From Collimonas humicola (lineage in GTDB: Bacteria; Pseudomonadota; Gammaproteobacteria; Burkholderiales; Burkholderiaceae_D): DNA of 64,000 nt. The position numbers and the translations under genes were made by a program. Of this stretch, positions 18,222-26,254 are shown one piece after another; position 1 is the stretch's first letter, and every line of letters starts with the position of its first letter. Below the pieces are notes generated by a model. It had not been told where the DNA came from. It saw only the letters and a list, made by a program, of their open reading frames with translations, and ran no database searches. Location: assembly GCF_018304945.1 (NCBI RefSeq), contig NZ_JAGQEE010000002.1:248001-312000 (forward strand), read 5' to 3'.

Positions 18222-18991
18222 TGGACGGCTCACAAACGATTATCGAGATCGACAAACTGTGGACCCAGTTCGGCCCGACGGTGATTCACCAGGACCTCGA
18301 CCTGCGCGTCGCCGCCGGCGAAATCGTCGGCCTGGTGGGCGGCTCGGGCTCCGGCAAGACCACGCTGGTGCGGCAGATCCTCGGCCTCAACCGCCCCACC
18401 AAGGGCAAGGTCAGCGTCTTCGGCACCGATATCAGCCAGGCTGACGTTGAGCAGATGTATGCGCTGCAAAACCGCTGGGGCATGCTGTTCCAGCAAGGCG
18501 CGCTGTTTTCCGCGCTGACGGTGCTGGACAACGTCGCGCTGCCGATGCGCGAGCTGCGCGCCCTGCCCGACAGGCTGATCCGCGACGCCGCCCTGCTCAA
18601 GCTGCAGATGGCCGGCATCGGCCCCGAGCATGCGCTGAAGATGCCGTCCGACCTGTCCGGCGGCATGATCAAGCGAGTGGCGCTGGCGCGCGCGCTGGCG
18701 CTGGAGCCGGAACTGCTGTTCCTGGACGAACCGACCGCCGGCCTCGATCCTGCTTCATCTGCTGCGTTTATCGAACTGATACGCTCGCTGCACAAGGACA
18801 TGCGCCTGACCGTGGTGATGATCACCCACGACCTGGAACCGCTGCTGGCGCTGTCGACCAGGATCGCTGTGCTGGCGGACAAACATGTCATTGCCTACGA
18901 CACGCCGGAGCGCGTCATGAAAGTGCGCCATCCGTTCATCGAAACATTTTTTCTCACAGCCAACCGCTATGAACATGAAACCTGCGGCTGA
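18221..18991 (+). CDS. mlaF: ABC transporter ATP-binding protein MlaF
   Basis: The product has 256 residues. Walker A is GGSGSGKTT at 40-48, the signature is DLSGGMIKRVALARAL, and Walker B is LLFLDEPTAGLD followed by the H-loop ITHDLE. The start overlaps the permease stop. The frame is open far upstream inside mlaE, but only the ATG at 18221 gives the family N-terminus. It powers the MlaE/MlaD complex. Confidence 0.94.
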   Translation: MDGSQTIIEIDKLWTQFGPTVIHQDLDLRVAAGEIVGLVGGSGSGKTTLVRQILGLNRPTKGKVSVFGTDISQADVEQMYALQNRWGMLFQQGALFSALTVLDNVALPMRELRALPDRLIRDAALLKLQMAGIGPEHALKMPSDLSGGMIKRVALARALALEPELLFLDEPTAGLDPASSAAFIELIRSLHKDMRLTVVMITHDLEPLLALSTRIAVLADKHVIAYDTPERVMKVRHPFIETFFLTANRYEHETCG

Positions 18992-19033
18992 TTTGCAACC
19001 AAGCGGCTGCTGGCGGCATAGATAGGAAACACC

Positions 19034-19981
19034 ATGGAAAACAAAGCACATGCCCTGATCGCCGGCTTGTTCACCGTGATCTTGCTGATCGCGGCGATCA
19101 TCGGCGTCATGTGGTTCAACAGCGACCGCGTCGAACGGGTCCCTTATGAGATCGCCACCAAGCTGTCGGTGCCCGGCCTCAACCCGCAGGCCGACGTGCG
19201 TTATCGCGGGCTGGACGCCGGCAAGGTCGATACGATCACCTTCGATCCCAAGTTTCCCGGCCAGATCCTGATCAAGATCAAGATCAATCCAGACACGCCG
19301 GTGACGCAATCCACCTTCGCTACCCTGGGCTACCAGGGCGTGACAGGGATTGCCTATATCCAGCTGGACGACGACGGCAGCAAGCCGCTCAAGCTGGCCA
19401 GCAGCAAGCAGCACCTGGCGCGCATCGAGCTGCGTCCCAGCCTGTTCGACAACCTGCAGAGCAAGGGCGCGGTGATCCTGTCGCGCGCCGACGAAATGAT
19501 CAGCAAGCTCAACGACCTGCTGGACCCGGAAAACCAGAAAACCATGATCAAGGCCTTCAGCGACGTCAGCCAGACCGCCGATGAATACCGAGGCATCCCG
19601 CAGAAACTGGAGCCGACCATCCGCCAGCTGCCTGCCCTGACCGGCGAGCTGAACCAGGCGCTGGCTTCGGTTACCGCGCTGTCGAACAACATGAGCGTGC
19701 TCAGCAAGAACCTCAACAGCCTGACCGCCAGCCTGCAAGGGCCGGACGGCGCCGTCACCAACCTGACGGGCGCGGTGCAGAACATCGGCTCGGTGGCCAG
19801 CGGCGTGGAATACGAGACGCTGCCGCGCTTCAATACGCTGACCAATGAAGCACGCACGTCGATGCGGACCCTGAACCAGACCCTGGACCACTTCAGCCAG
19901 CAGCCGCAAAGCATATTGTTCGGCAGCAAAGGCCTGCCGCCTGGCCCCGGTGAAGCGGGCTTTGTCGCGCCAGTAAGATAA
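19034..19981 (+). CDS. mlaD: MCE-domain substrate-binding protein (MlaD-like)
   Basis: The product has 315 residues. An N-terminal membrane anchor (ALIAGLFTVILLIAAIIGVMWF) is followed by one MCE domain (VPGLNPQADVRYRGLDAGKVDTI, then YQGVTGIAYIQLDDDG). A long helical C-terminal region rich in heptads (residues ~150-290) likely forms the tunnel helices. It is longer than E. coli MlaD (183 residues). GATAGGAAACACC is the ribosome site. A REP-like inverted repeat follows directly downstream. Confidence 0.92.
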   Translation: MENKAHALIAGLFTVILLIAAIIGVMWFNSDRVERVPYEIATKLSVPGLNPQADVRYRGLDAGKVDTITFDPKFPGQILIKIKINPDTPVTQSTFATLGYQGVTGIAYIQLDDDGSKPLKLASSKQHLARIELRPSLFDNLQSKGAVILSRADEMISKLNDLLDPENQKTMIKAFSDVSQTADEYRGIPQKLEPTIRQLPALTGELNQALASVTALSNNMSVLSKNLNSLTASLQGPDGAVTNLTGAVQNIGSVASGVEYETLPRFNTLTNEARTSMRTLNQTLDHFSQQPQSILFGSKGLPPGPGEAGFVAPVR

Positions 19982-19985
19982 CGAA

Positions 19986-20066
19986 TTGGGGACAGAGCTG
20001 CCCGGGTGGGGTTTAAAAGCCACCGTAGCGTGGCGAATTACACTTGCCGTGCGCCTCTGTCCTCAA
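19986..20066. repeat. REP-like nested inverted repeat inside the mla operon
   Basis: The outer arms TTGGGGACAGAG (19986-19997) and CTCTGTCCTCAA (20055-20066) match at 11 of 12. An inner stem GCCAC-6 nt-GTGGC lies in the loop. Sequences beginning GGGGACAGAG are frequent dispersed palindromes in proteobacterial genomes (general knowledge of REP elements, not checked here). It fills the 106-nt gap between the MCE gene and the PqiC-like gene. Confidence 0.6.
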
Positions 20067-20087
20067 CTAACTATAAAAAGGTAAGCC

Positions 20088-20687
20088 ATGACCATCCCAC
20101 GAATCCTGTCGGCCCTCGCAGCGCTGGCTCTGGTTGCCGCTTGCGCCAGCAAGGTTGACGCGCCGACCCAGTACGATCTCGGCCTGCTGCCGAGCGCCGC
20201 CGCCAGCGCTGCGCCGGCCTTGTCCGCCATCAGCGTGGCCGACGTCAATACGCCCGCCTGGCTGGACAACAACATGATGTTCTTCCGCCTGGCCTATGCC
20301 AACGAACAGCAGCCGCGCCCCTACGCCAGCAGCCGCTGGACCATGCCGCCGGCGCAGCTGTTCCAGCAGCGCCTGAAAGCGCGCATGGCGCAGGCAGGCG
20401 GCGCCGTGCTGGCGATGTCGGACGCCGCGCTCAACGTTCCCCTGCTGCGCATCGATATGGACGACTTCACGCAAACCTTCGATACGCCCTCGCACAGCGT
20501 AGCGTTATTGCAGGTGCGCGCTTCGCTGTTCAACGGCCGCGTGCTGCTGGCGCAAAAGAGTTTCAGCAGCCGGGCGGAAGCCCCGAGCGCTGACGCCGCC
20601 GGCGCGGCGCGCGCTTTTGTCAGCGCCAATGACGCCGTGATCGGCGACATGATGGCCTGGCTAGCGACCGTGGCGCCGAAAAGATAA
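20088..20687 (+). CDS. PqiC-like ABC transport auxiliary lipoprotein
   Basis: The product has 199 residues. The lipobox LALVAAC places the lipidated Cys at residue 19. The ABC-transport auxiliary pattern follows (TQYDLGLLP, LRIDMDDFTQTFDTPSHSVALLQVRASLFN, FSSRAEAPSADAAGAARAF). It is probably the outer-membrane partner of the MCE protein, replacing MlaA/MlaC, which are not in this cluster. Its stop overlaps the VanZ start by one base. Confidence 0.88.
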   Translation: MTIPRILSALAALALVAACASKVDAPTQYDLGLLPSAAASAAPALSAISVADVNTPAWLDNNMMFFRLAYANEQQPRPYASSRWTMPPAQLFQQRLKARMAQAGGAVLAMSDAALNVPLLRIDMDDFTQTFDTPSHSVALLQVRASLFNGRVLLAQKSFSSRAEAPSADAAGAARAFVSANDAVIGDMMAWLATVAPKR

Positions 20688-21856
20688 TGTCGCAAACACT
20701 CGCACCCGAAACCACGGCGCCGCGTTCTTCCGCGGCCTCATCGTTTGCCCGCGTCAGCCTGCTGATTTACCTGCTGCTGATCATCTATGCCAGCTGGTAC
20801 CCGTTTGCCGGCTGGCGCGATCTCGGACTGACCGCCTTCGCCTACCTGCGCGCGCCGCTGCCGCACTACTGGACCGTGTTCGATGTCTGGACCAACGTCG
20901 CCGGCTACCTGCCGCTGGGCATGCTGATGGTCTTGTCCCTGCCGCGCTCGCGCCGCTGGCCGCCGTACTGGGCGGTGCTGCTGGCCACCGTGGCCGGGGT
21001 GCTCATCTCCGGCAGCATGGAAGCAGTGCAGACCTTCCTGCCGACCCGGGTCGCCTCCAACCTGGACCTGATGACGAACAGCATCGGCGCCCTGCTCGGC
21101 GCGGTGCTGGGGGCCATCCTGCGGCCGCGCTTCGGGCCTGACAGCCGCCTGCTGCAGCTGCGCGAACGCTGGTTCAACCGCGAAGCCAGCCAGGGCATGG
21201 TGGTGGTCGCTTTGTGGCCGCTGGCGCAAATCTATCCGCTCAGCCACCTGTTCGGCTTCGGCCAGGTCACCTCGATGCTCTCCACCTGGCTATCCGACCT
21301 GCTGGAACAGCCAGTCGACCTGCAAGGCTGGATCACCAACGATTTCCAGTTCAGCGCCGACCAGTACTGGCTGACCGAAACCATCATCACCGCGTGCGGC
21401 CTGACCGGCGCCGCCCTGACCTTCCTCATCCTGCTGCGCCAGCAGGCGCCGAAGCTGCCGCTCAGCCTGCTGCTGGTGTTCCTCGCCTTGATGGCCAAGA
21501 CGCTGGCGACAGCGCTGCTGTTCGCCCCGGACAACGCCCTGGTCTGGCTCACCCCCGGCTCCTTCGGCGGCTTGCTGATCGGCGGCCTCATGCTGAGCGG
21601 CCTGGCCTACGCGCCGCAGCGGGCGCAACGCCGGCTGGCGGCGCTAACCCTGATCATCACGCTGCTGCTGGTCAATGTCATGCCGGACAACCCGTATTAC
21701 ACCGAAACCCTGCAGACCTGGACCCAGGGCAAATTCCTCAACTTCAACGGCGTCGCCCAGTTCCTGGCCCTGCTGTGGCCGTTTTGCACGCTGTGGTTCC
21801 TGTTTCATCCGATGCACAAGCGGCGCGCCAACAAGCAGCAGCGCGATTCCAGGTAG
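20687..21856 (+). CDS. VanZ-family membrane protein
   Basis: The product has 389 residues with about nine to ten hydrophobic segments. The N-terminal half carries the VanZ pattern: WYPFAGWRDLG, NVAGYLPLGMLMVLSL, ISGSMEAVQTFLPTRVASNLDLMTNSIGALLGA. The C-terminal half adds further helices (twice the length of minimal VanZ). The biochemical role is not known. It is coupled to the PqiC-like gene. Confidence 0.85.
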   Translation: MSQTLAPETTAPRSSAASSFARVSLLIYLLLIIYASWYPFAGWRDLGLTAFAYLRAPLPHYWTVFDVWTNVAGYLPLGMLMVLSLPRSRRWPPYWAVLLATVAGVLISGSMEAVQTFLPTRVASNLDLMTNSIGALLGAVLGAILRPRFGPDSRLLQLRERWFNREASQGMVVVALWPLAQIYPLSHLFGFGQVTSMLSTWLSDLLEQPVDLQGWITNDFQFSADQYWLTETIITACGLTGAALTFLILLRQQAPKLPLSLLLVFLALMAKTLATALLFAPDNALVWLTPGSFGGLLIGGLMLSGLAYAPQRAQRRLAALTLIITLLLVNVMPDNPYYTETLQTWTQGKFLNFNGVAQFLALLWPFCTLWFLFHPMHKRRANKQQRDSR

Positions 21857-21920
21857 CGGCCGCGCCTGGCCGGCCGCACCTGGCCGGTCGCCAGGAAACA
21901 AAGTCCCGGCGGGTGTATGA

Positions 21921-21941
21921 TTCCTGCTTCCTGCTTCCTGC
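21921..21941. repeat. Heptanucleotide tandem repeat (TTCCTGC x3)
   Basis: Three perfect copies of TTCCTGC are followed by a degenerate fourth unit (TTGCAGC), 31 nt before the ferredoxin gene start. It is a short slippage-prone repeat in a promoter-proximal position. Confidence 0.8.
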
Positions 21942-21971
21942 TTGCAGCGCGCAACCCACCATTCCAACACC

Positions 21972-22292
21972 ATGAGCGACAAACCCTTTTACGAACACCA
22001 CGTCTTCTTCTGCCTCAACCAGCGCGCCCCCGGCGAACGGGTTTGCTGCGCCAACAGCGGTGCGCAGGCAGCCCAGGAACATGCAAAGAAACGCATCAAG
22101 CAGCTCGGCCTGGCCGGCGACGGCAAGGTGCGCATCAACAAGGCCGGCTGCCTGGAGCGCTGCGAAGAAGGGCCGGCGCTGGTGATTTATCCGCAGGGCG
22201 TCTGGTATACCTACGTCGACAATGAAGACATCGACGAAATCATCGACGTCCATATCGTCGGCGGCAAGATCGTCGAGCGTCTCAAAATATAA
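21972..22292 (+). CDS. (2Fe-2S) ferredoxin, thioredoxin-like fold
   Basis: The product has 106 residues. Cluster-type cysteines are Cys14 (VFFCLNQR), Cys25/Cys26 (RVCCANSG), Cys60 and Cys64 (KAGCLERCEEGP). The spacing and CEEGPALVIYPQGVWYT are characteristic of the shethna-like thioredoxin-fold ferredoxins. It is a small electron carrier with unknown partner. The ATG at 21972 is chosen because homologous sequence starts at MSDKPFYEHHVFFC. Confidence 0.88.
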   Translation: MSDKPFYEHHVFFCLNQRAPGERVCCANSGAQAAQEHAKKRIKQLGLAGDGKVRINKAGCLERCEEGPALVIYPQGVWYTYVDNEDIDEIIDVHIVGGKIVERLKI

Positions 22293-22337
22293 GCCGCTAC
22301 GCAGTACATCACATCGTCACCCAGTTGAATTGATCCA

Positions 22338-22973
22338 ATGAACGCCCAAACCTTATCCTTCTTCATCGCCGGCGCTGTCGGCCAGCTTGAATGCGCACTC
22401 GACCTGCCTGACGCCGCAACTTTTCCAGAGCCGCGCGGCCTGGCGCTGGTGGCCCATCCCCATCCGCTGTTCGGCGGCACCATGGACAACAAGGTGGTGC
22501 ATACGCTGGCGCGCGGCTTCCTGGCACTCGGCTATGTCACGGTGCGCATGAATTTCCGCGGCGTCGGCAAATCCGAAGGCGCGCACGACGAAGGACGCGG
22601 CGAGACCGACGACATGGCGCTGCTGCTGGCCCATATGCGCCGGCAGTATCCTGATTTGCCGCTGGCGCTGGGCGGTTTTTCGTTCGGCACCTTCGTGCAG
22701 TCGCAATTGCAGCAGCGGCTTATCGATGCCGGCACGCCGGCCGAGCGGCTGGTGCTGATCGGCACTGCCGCCGGCAAATGGCCGATGCCGGCCGTGCCGG
22801 CCAACAGCATCCTGATCCACGGCGAACTGGACGAAACCATTCCGCTGACCGCGGTGTTCGAATGGGCGCGCCCGCAAGACATCCCGGTAATCGTGATTCC
22901 CGGCGCCGATCATTTTTTTCACCGGCGCTTGCAACATATCAAGAATCTCATGGTCGGAATGTGGCATCGCTGA
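22338..22973 (+). CDS. Alpha/beta hydrolase (dienelactone hydrolase-like)
   Basis: The product has 211 residues and no signal peptide. HPHPLFGGTMDNKVV (40-54) and MNFRGVGKSEG are typical of the COG2945 hydrolases. The nucleophile is Ser115 in GGFSFGTF, with acid/His in HGELDE and GADHFFH. The function is unknown. It lies 45 nt downstream of the ferredoxin gene. Confidence 0.88.
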   Translation: MNAQTLSFFIAGAVGQLECALDLPDAATFPEPRGLALVAHPHPLFGGTMDNKVVHTLARGFLALGYVTVRMNFRGVGKSEGAHDEGRGETDDMALLLAHMRRQYPDLPLALGGFSFGTFVQSQLQQRLIDAGTPAERLVLIGTAAGKWPMPAVPANSILIHGELDETIPLTAVFEWARPQDIPVIVIPGADHFFHRRLQHIKNLMVGMWHR

Positions 22974-22992
22974 AAGGCCGTGCTTGACGGCG

Positions 22993-23021
22993 ATTCCGGC
23001 AGCGCTCCAACGTGCCGGAAT
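22993..23021 (+). terminator. Hairpin after hydrolase gene
   Basis: Perfect 9-bp arms ATTCCGGCA (22993-23001) and TGCCGGAAT (23013-23021) are followed by TGTTGTT. It is a moderate intrinsic terminator 20 nt after the stop codon. Confidence 0.65.
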
Positions 23022-23031
23022 TGTTGTTAAG

Positions 23032-23059
23032 CCGATCAGATCGGCGGTAGCGCTATAAT
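23032..23059 (+). promoter_or_regulatory. Promoter region of dacC with palindrome and TATAAT box
   Basis: A perfect TATAAT lies at 23054-23059, and a CCGATCAGATCGG palindrome (6+1+6) at 23032-23044 occupies the -35 area. No good -35 hexamer is visible, so an activator or repressor at the palindrome is plausible. Confidence 0.45.
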
Positions 23060-23209
23060 TCTGTCGGCACGTTTGTTTGCGGTTGTTTGCTCACCGTCTC
23101 CGCTTGGGCATTTTTTCAACCCGTTTTTCAACCCATTCACGCCAACAAAGTTGCTCCTTGTAATCATTGATGCAGGTTTGCTGGCGCTGATTTCATTACT
23201 CGATATTCC

Positions 23210-24355
23210 ATGAAAAAAATATTCGCGGCGCTCGCTGCAACTGTCCTCTCCATATCCGTTGCCTTTGCCCAGACCCTGCCGTCGCCGACAGTAGCGGCAA
23301 AATCATGGTTGCTGCTGGACACCACCAGCAACCAGGTGATCGCCTCGCAAGATCCTGACATGCGCATCGAGCCGGCCTCGCTGGCCAAGATCATGACCGC
23401 CTACGTGGTCTTCGACGCCCTCAAGACCAAGAAGGTCAGCCTCGACCAGATGGTGACCGTCTCGGTGCGCGCCTGGAAGGTCGACCCGAGCAGCTCGAAA
23501 ATGTTTATCGATCCGGCGACGCCAGTGTCGATCAATGACCTGCTGTACGGCCTGATGGTGGTATCGGGCAACGACGCCGCGGTAGCGCTGGCGGAAGCCG
23601 TGGCCGGCACTGAAGATTCCTTCGTCGCGCTGATGAACCACGAAGCCGAGCGCATGGGCATGAAGAACACGCACTTCGGCAATCCGCACGGCTTGCCAAG
23701 CGCCGACACCTACTCCACCGCGCGCGACCTGGCCACGCTGGCAGCACACGTGATCGCCGATTTTCCCGAGTTCTACAAGATCGACTCGACCAAGAAGTAC
23801 ACCTACAACAAGATCACCCAGCCTAACCGCAACCGCCTGCTGTGGAGCGATCCGACCGTCGACGGCATGAAGACAGGCCACACCAGCAGCGCCGGCTATT
23901 CCATCATCGCCAGCGCCAAGCGTCCGAACGCCGGCGGCGACCGCCGCCTGCTGACTGTCGTGATCGGCACCAACTCCGACGGCACCCGCACGCAGGAAGC
24001 GCAAAAGCTGCTGAACTGGGGCTACCAGAACTTTGACGCGGTCAAGCTGTACGCCAAGGATCAGCCAATCGACACGCCGCAAGTCTGGAAAGGCGCCAAG
24101 AGCCTGGTCAAGATCGGCTTCACGCACGACGTCTACGTGACCGTGCCGAAGAGCATCGCCGACAAGATCAAGCCAGTGCTGGAACGCACCGATCCGCTGA
24201 TCGCGCCGATCCAGCAGAACGCCAAGGTTGGCACGGTCAAGGTCAACGCCGACGGCAAGACGATTGCCGAATTTCCGGTGGTGGCGCTGGAGAACGTCGG
24301 CCAGGCCACCATCTTCGGCCGCGCCTGGGATTCGATCCGCTTGATGTTCAAATAA
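23210..24355 (+). CDS. dacC: D-alanyl-D-alanine carboxypeptidase (PBP5/6 family)
   Basis: The product has 381 residues. The signal peptide ends near AFA-QT (residue 20). The penicillin-binding motifs are S57-L-A-K60, S119-G-N121 and K-T-G in DGMKTGHTSS. A C-terminal beta domain is followed by an amphipathic tail (GRAWDSIRLMFK) that anchors PBP5-type enzymes to the membrane. It trims the terminal D-Ala of peptidoglycan pentapeptides. An IS end begins 11 nt after its stop and separates it from the strong terminator at 24555. Subtype (dacA or dacC) is not certain. Confidence 0.92.
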   Translation: MKKIFAALAATVLSISVAFAQTLPSPTVAAKSWLLLDTTSNQVIASQDPDMRIEPASLAKIMTAYVVFDALKTKKVSLDQMVTVSVRAWKVDPSSSKMFIDPATPVSINDLLYGLMVVSGNDAAVALAEAVAGTEDSFVALMNHEAERMGMKNTHFGNPHGLPSADTYSTARDLATLAAHVIADFPEFYKIDSTKKYTYNKITQPNRNRLLWSDPTVDGMKTGHTSSAGYSIIASAKRPNAGGDRRLLTVVIGTNSDGTRTQEAQKLLNWGYQNFDAVKLYAKDQPIDTPQVWKGAKSLVKIGFTHDVYVTVPKSIADKIKPVLERTDPLIAPIQQNAKVGTVKVNADGKTIAEFPVVALENVGQATIFGRAWDSIRLMFK

Positions 24356-24366
24356 ATGCAGAAAAC

Positions 24367-24553
24367 AGATGTGTGGCTTGCGCAAGCTCACCGAGCAGTG
24401 CCTGCTGGGGGCTGCGTGCCGGAGCATATGTCTTGATGCGCCATTTCCTCCTGCGTGGCGCCTTCCTCTGCCGATCGCCTGTTTTTAGTGTCGCGCGCAA
24501 TTCGGCGCATAAAAAAAACCCACCAAAAATGGTGGGTTCGTCAGCAACCTGAA
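24367..24553 (+). mobile_element. Solo 3' end of IS1182-like element (copy A)
   Basis: This segment of 187 bp is nearly identical to 26109-26299, the 3' part of the larger remnant, with about ten substitutions and small indels. It covers the last codons of the transposase (KMRGLRKL-EQCLL region) and the terminal hairpin CCCACCAAAAATGGTGGG. No left part is present here. It ends exactly where an unrelated terminator hairpin begins. Confidence 0.85.
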
Positions 24554-24554
24554 G

Positions 24555-24584
24555 GGCCACCGCACTGCGATGGCTTTTTTTTTT
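24555..24584 (+). terminator. Strong intrinsic terminator with T10
   Basis: GCCACCGCA and TGCGATGGC pair with one mismatch and a very short loop, followed by ten T (24575-24584). It probably was the dacC terminator before the IS end was placed between them. Confidence 0.85.
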
Positions 24585-24594
24585 GGGGGGGGGG
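24575..24594. repeat. T10-G10 double homopolymer tract
   Basis: Ten T (24575-24584) are followed directly by ten G (24585-24594). It ends 2 nt before the stop codon of the leftward bacteriocin-like gene. Poly-G of this length is rare in such genomes. It could be a slippage site or a sequencing/assembly artefact. Confidence 0.9.
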
Positions 24595-24596
24595 AA

Positions 24597-24854
24597 TTAT
24601 TTTTGCATATTTCTAGGTGGATTCAATCCGCGCGGGACACCGCCACCATTGGGAACTGTACACGCCGGATTATTCGCCGCTGCGTATGCGCCCGCAGCAA
24701 GAGCGCCAAGGCCAGCAGTAATCGGGGCCCACGGACCTCCAATTGCTGCACCAGCAACAGCTCCAATCCCACCTGCTCCAAGTACCACCGATGCGCATTC
24801 ATTTGCACCAGCACCGCTAACTTGATCCGCTTCTTTTAAAGAGAGAACTTCCAT
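24597..24854 (-). CDS. Candidate class II bacteriocin/microcin precursor with GG-type leader
   Basis: The product has 85 residues. The N-terminus MEVLSLKEADQVSGA-G looks like a double-glycine-type leader (hydrophobic residues at L4, L6 and V12, then S-G-A/G), cleaved after residue 15 or 16 by a bifunctional peptidase-transporter. The core is glycine- and alanine-rich, with repeated GxxxG-type helices (VLGAGGIGAVAGAAIGG, AGLGALAAGAYAAA). Two cysteines, Cys20 and Cys65, could form one disulfide, and a Pro/Gly/Asn-rich tail follows. This resembles colicin V and class IIb bacteriocins in design. GGGG six bases before the ATG is a passable ribosome site. The next gene upstream is a small membrane protein. 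No transporter gene is nearby. Function is inferred from architecture only. Confidence 0.65.
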   Translation of the reverse strand: MEVLSLKEADQVSGAGANECASVVLGAGGIGAVAGAAIGGPWAPITAGLGALAAGAYAAANNPACTVPNGGGVPRGLNPPRNMQK

Positions 24855-24886
24855 TATTACCCCGTCAGTTTGTTGATGAGAGAGAA

Positions 24887-25132
24887 TTAACTATCGGATT
24901 TTGATAGTTCCTTTTTTGATGATGACCTCGCCCTAAGAGCAATTAATAGTGAAGGGGCCGCTAAAGGCAGCAGCCACTTTCCTGGGTAGTTCAGCAAATG
25001 ATCCAAAGCAAATGATGCTGAAAACTTCAGAGAGATCATCAAGAAAAACAGCGCAAAAAGTACTAGGAAGGACAATAGGAACCTTGAAAGCGACGATATG
25101 TAACGATTGCTCGAATGAAGGTAATTGACCAT
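24887..25132 (-). CDS. Small two-helix membrane protein, candidate immunity protein
   Basis: The product has 81 residues. Two hydrophobic helices (about residues 16-35, SRFLLSFLVLFALFFLMIS, and 50-68, YPGKWLLPLAAPSLLIALRA) are followed by a charged tail with SSSKKELSKSDS. A very good ribosome site (AGGAGAAATC) precedes the ATG. It lies 32 nt upstream of the bacteriocin-like gene on the same strand. Size, topology and position fit bacteriocin immunity proteins, but I recognise no specific family. Confidence 0.6.
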   Translation of the reverse strand: MVNYLHSSNRYISSLSRFLLSFLVLFALFFLMISLKFSASFALDHLLNYPGKWLLPLAAPSLLIALRARSSSKKELSKSDS

Positions 25133-25439
25133 GATTTCTCCTCATGAAATGCGGGGGGCTTAAGCGTAAACAATTTTGGCTGAATCACCCAGCAATTTCT
25201 ATGATTCAACTATTTGCGTAAACAATTTTACATCTTTATTTGAAGACAAAATATTTATTTTTAGATAACAATGAGACTTGCAATTGCGGGAGATGAATAT
25301 CCAACCCGTGCGCGCCAAACTCGGACTGGTCAGCAAAACGGCAACTATCCACGAGTTGCCGTACAAGAACCGCAAAGCGAAAATCACAGAACCAGAACCC
25401 CTACACCATAAAGCACTAGCGGATAGCTGGCCGCAGTCA
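25133..25439. other. AT-rich spacer between the peptide cassette and the IS remnant
   Basis: The base composition is clearly more AT-rich than the flanks, at least from 25140 to 25300. It presumably holds the leftward promoter of the peptide cassette. A 52-codon rightward frame at 25293-25451 lacks a usable ribosome site. I see nothing else that can be named. Confidence 0.4.
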
Positions 25440-25457
25440 AATTCCCTCTAAAGAAAA

Positions 25458-25476
25458 ACGGCCCGATCTGGGCCGT
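25458..25476 (-). terminator. Leftward hairpin terminator at the left edge of the IS remnant
   Basis: Perfect 7-bp arms ACGGCCC and GGGCCGT flank a 5-nt loop. Read leftward they are followed by TTTTTCTTT. It would stop antisense transcription out of the element. Confidence 0.6.
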
Positions 25477-25510
25477 CTCCGAAACTGGAAGGCTTTTTCT
25501 ATAATGGGGC

Positions 25511-26254
25511 ATGCTAAAAATCCCTGCGCCGTACCGGCACGAGCTGAAAATGGTGACGCTGGAAAGCCTTGTGCCCAGTGATCATCTGTTACGCAAGATC
25601 GCCGCCGCATCGATTTTGAATTTATCCGGGCGGAGGTAGCGCATCTGTACTGCGCCGATAACGGTCGCCCGGCGCCCGATCCGGTGGTGCTGTTCAAGCT
25701 ATTGTTCATCGGCTATCTGTTTGGCGTGCGCAGTGAGCAGCAGTTGATGCGCGAGGTGCAAGTAAACGTGGCCTATCGCTGGTTCGCTGGTGTCAGGCTG
25801 ACCGACAAGGTGCCGGACGCGTCGACGTTCTCGCAGAACCGGCGTCGGCGCTTCACCAACACCACGGTATATCAAGCCATCTTCGATGAGATCGTGCGTC
25901 AGGCGATAGGGCGCGGGATGGTAGATGGCAGTGTGCAACAGCGCCAATGGCGTGAAGGTCGTGGTGCGGCACGTATGGGTGCGCGCCAAGGAGCGTGTCA
26001 ACGCCAGGCGGCTGACCGAATGGGGCAAGCGTATGTATACGCAACGCAAGGAAACGGTGGAGCGCAGTTTCGCCGGCGCCAAGCAGCTACACGGCCATCG
26101 CTACGTAAAGATGCGTGGCTTGCGCAAGCTCGCCGAGCAGTGCCTGCTGGGGCTTCGTGTCAGAGCATATGTCTTGATGCGCCATTTCCTCCTGCGTGGC
26201 GCCTTCCTCTGCCGATCGCCTGTTTTTAGTGTCGCAGCGCAATTCGGCGCATAA
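25511..26254 (+). pseudogene. IS1182-family transposase, frameshifted and internally deleted
   Basis: The ATG at 25511 starts MLKIPAPYRHELKMVTLESLVPSDHLLRKIAAA, the conserved N-terminus. A one-base shift near 25608 is needed to continue into DFEFIRAEVAHLYC. The frame then reads the DUF772-type N-terminal domain (PDPVVLFKLLFIGYLFG, MREVQVNVAYRWFAG) up to GRGMVDGS at about 25930. A large part of the catalytic domain is missing. Another frame then resumes with the C-terminal motif YTQRKETVERSFAGAKQLHGHRY. The last ~25 codons no longer follow the family. It cannot encode an active enzyme. Confidence 0.85.

Noticed and set aside
24583-24825. 80-codon rightward frame overlapping the bacteriocin-like gene
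   Set aside because: It begins inside the homopolymer tract, has a low-complexity product, and no ribosome site apart from the G run.
25293-25451. 52-codon rightward frame (MNIQPVRAKLGLVSK...) between the peptide cassette and the IS remnant
   Set aside because: GGAG touches the ATG without a spacer and no family is recognisable. It could be a fragment of a lost gene but cannot be supported.
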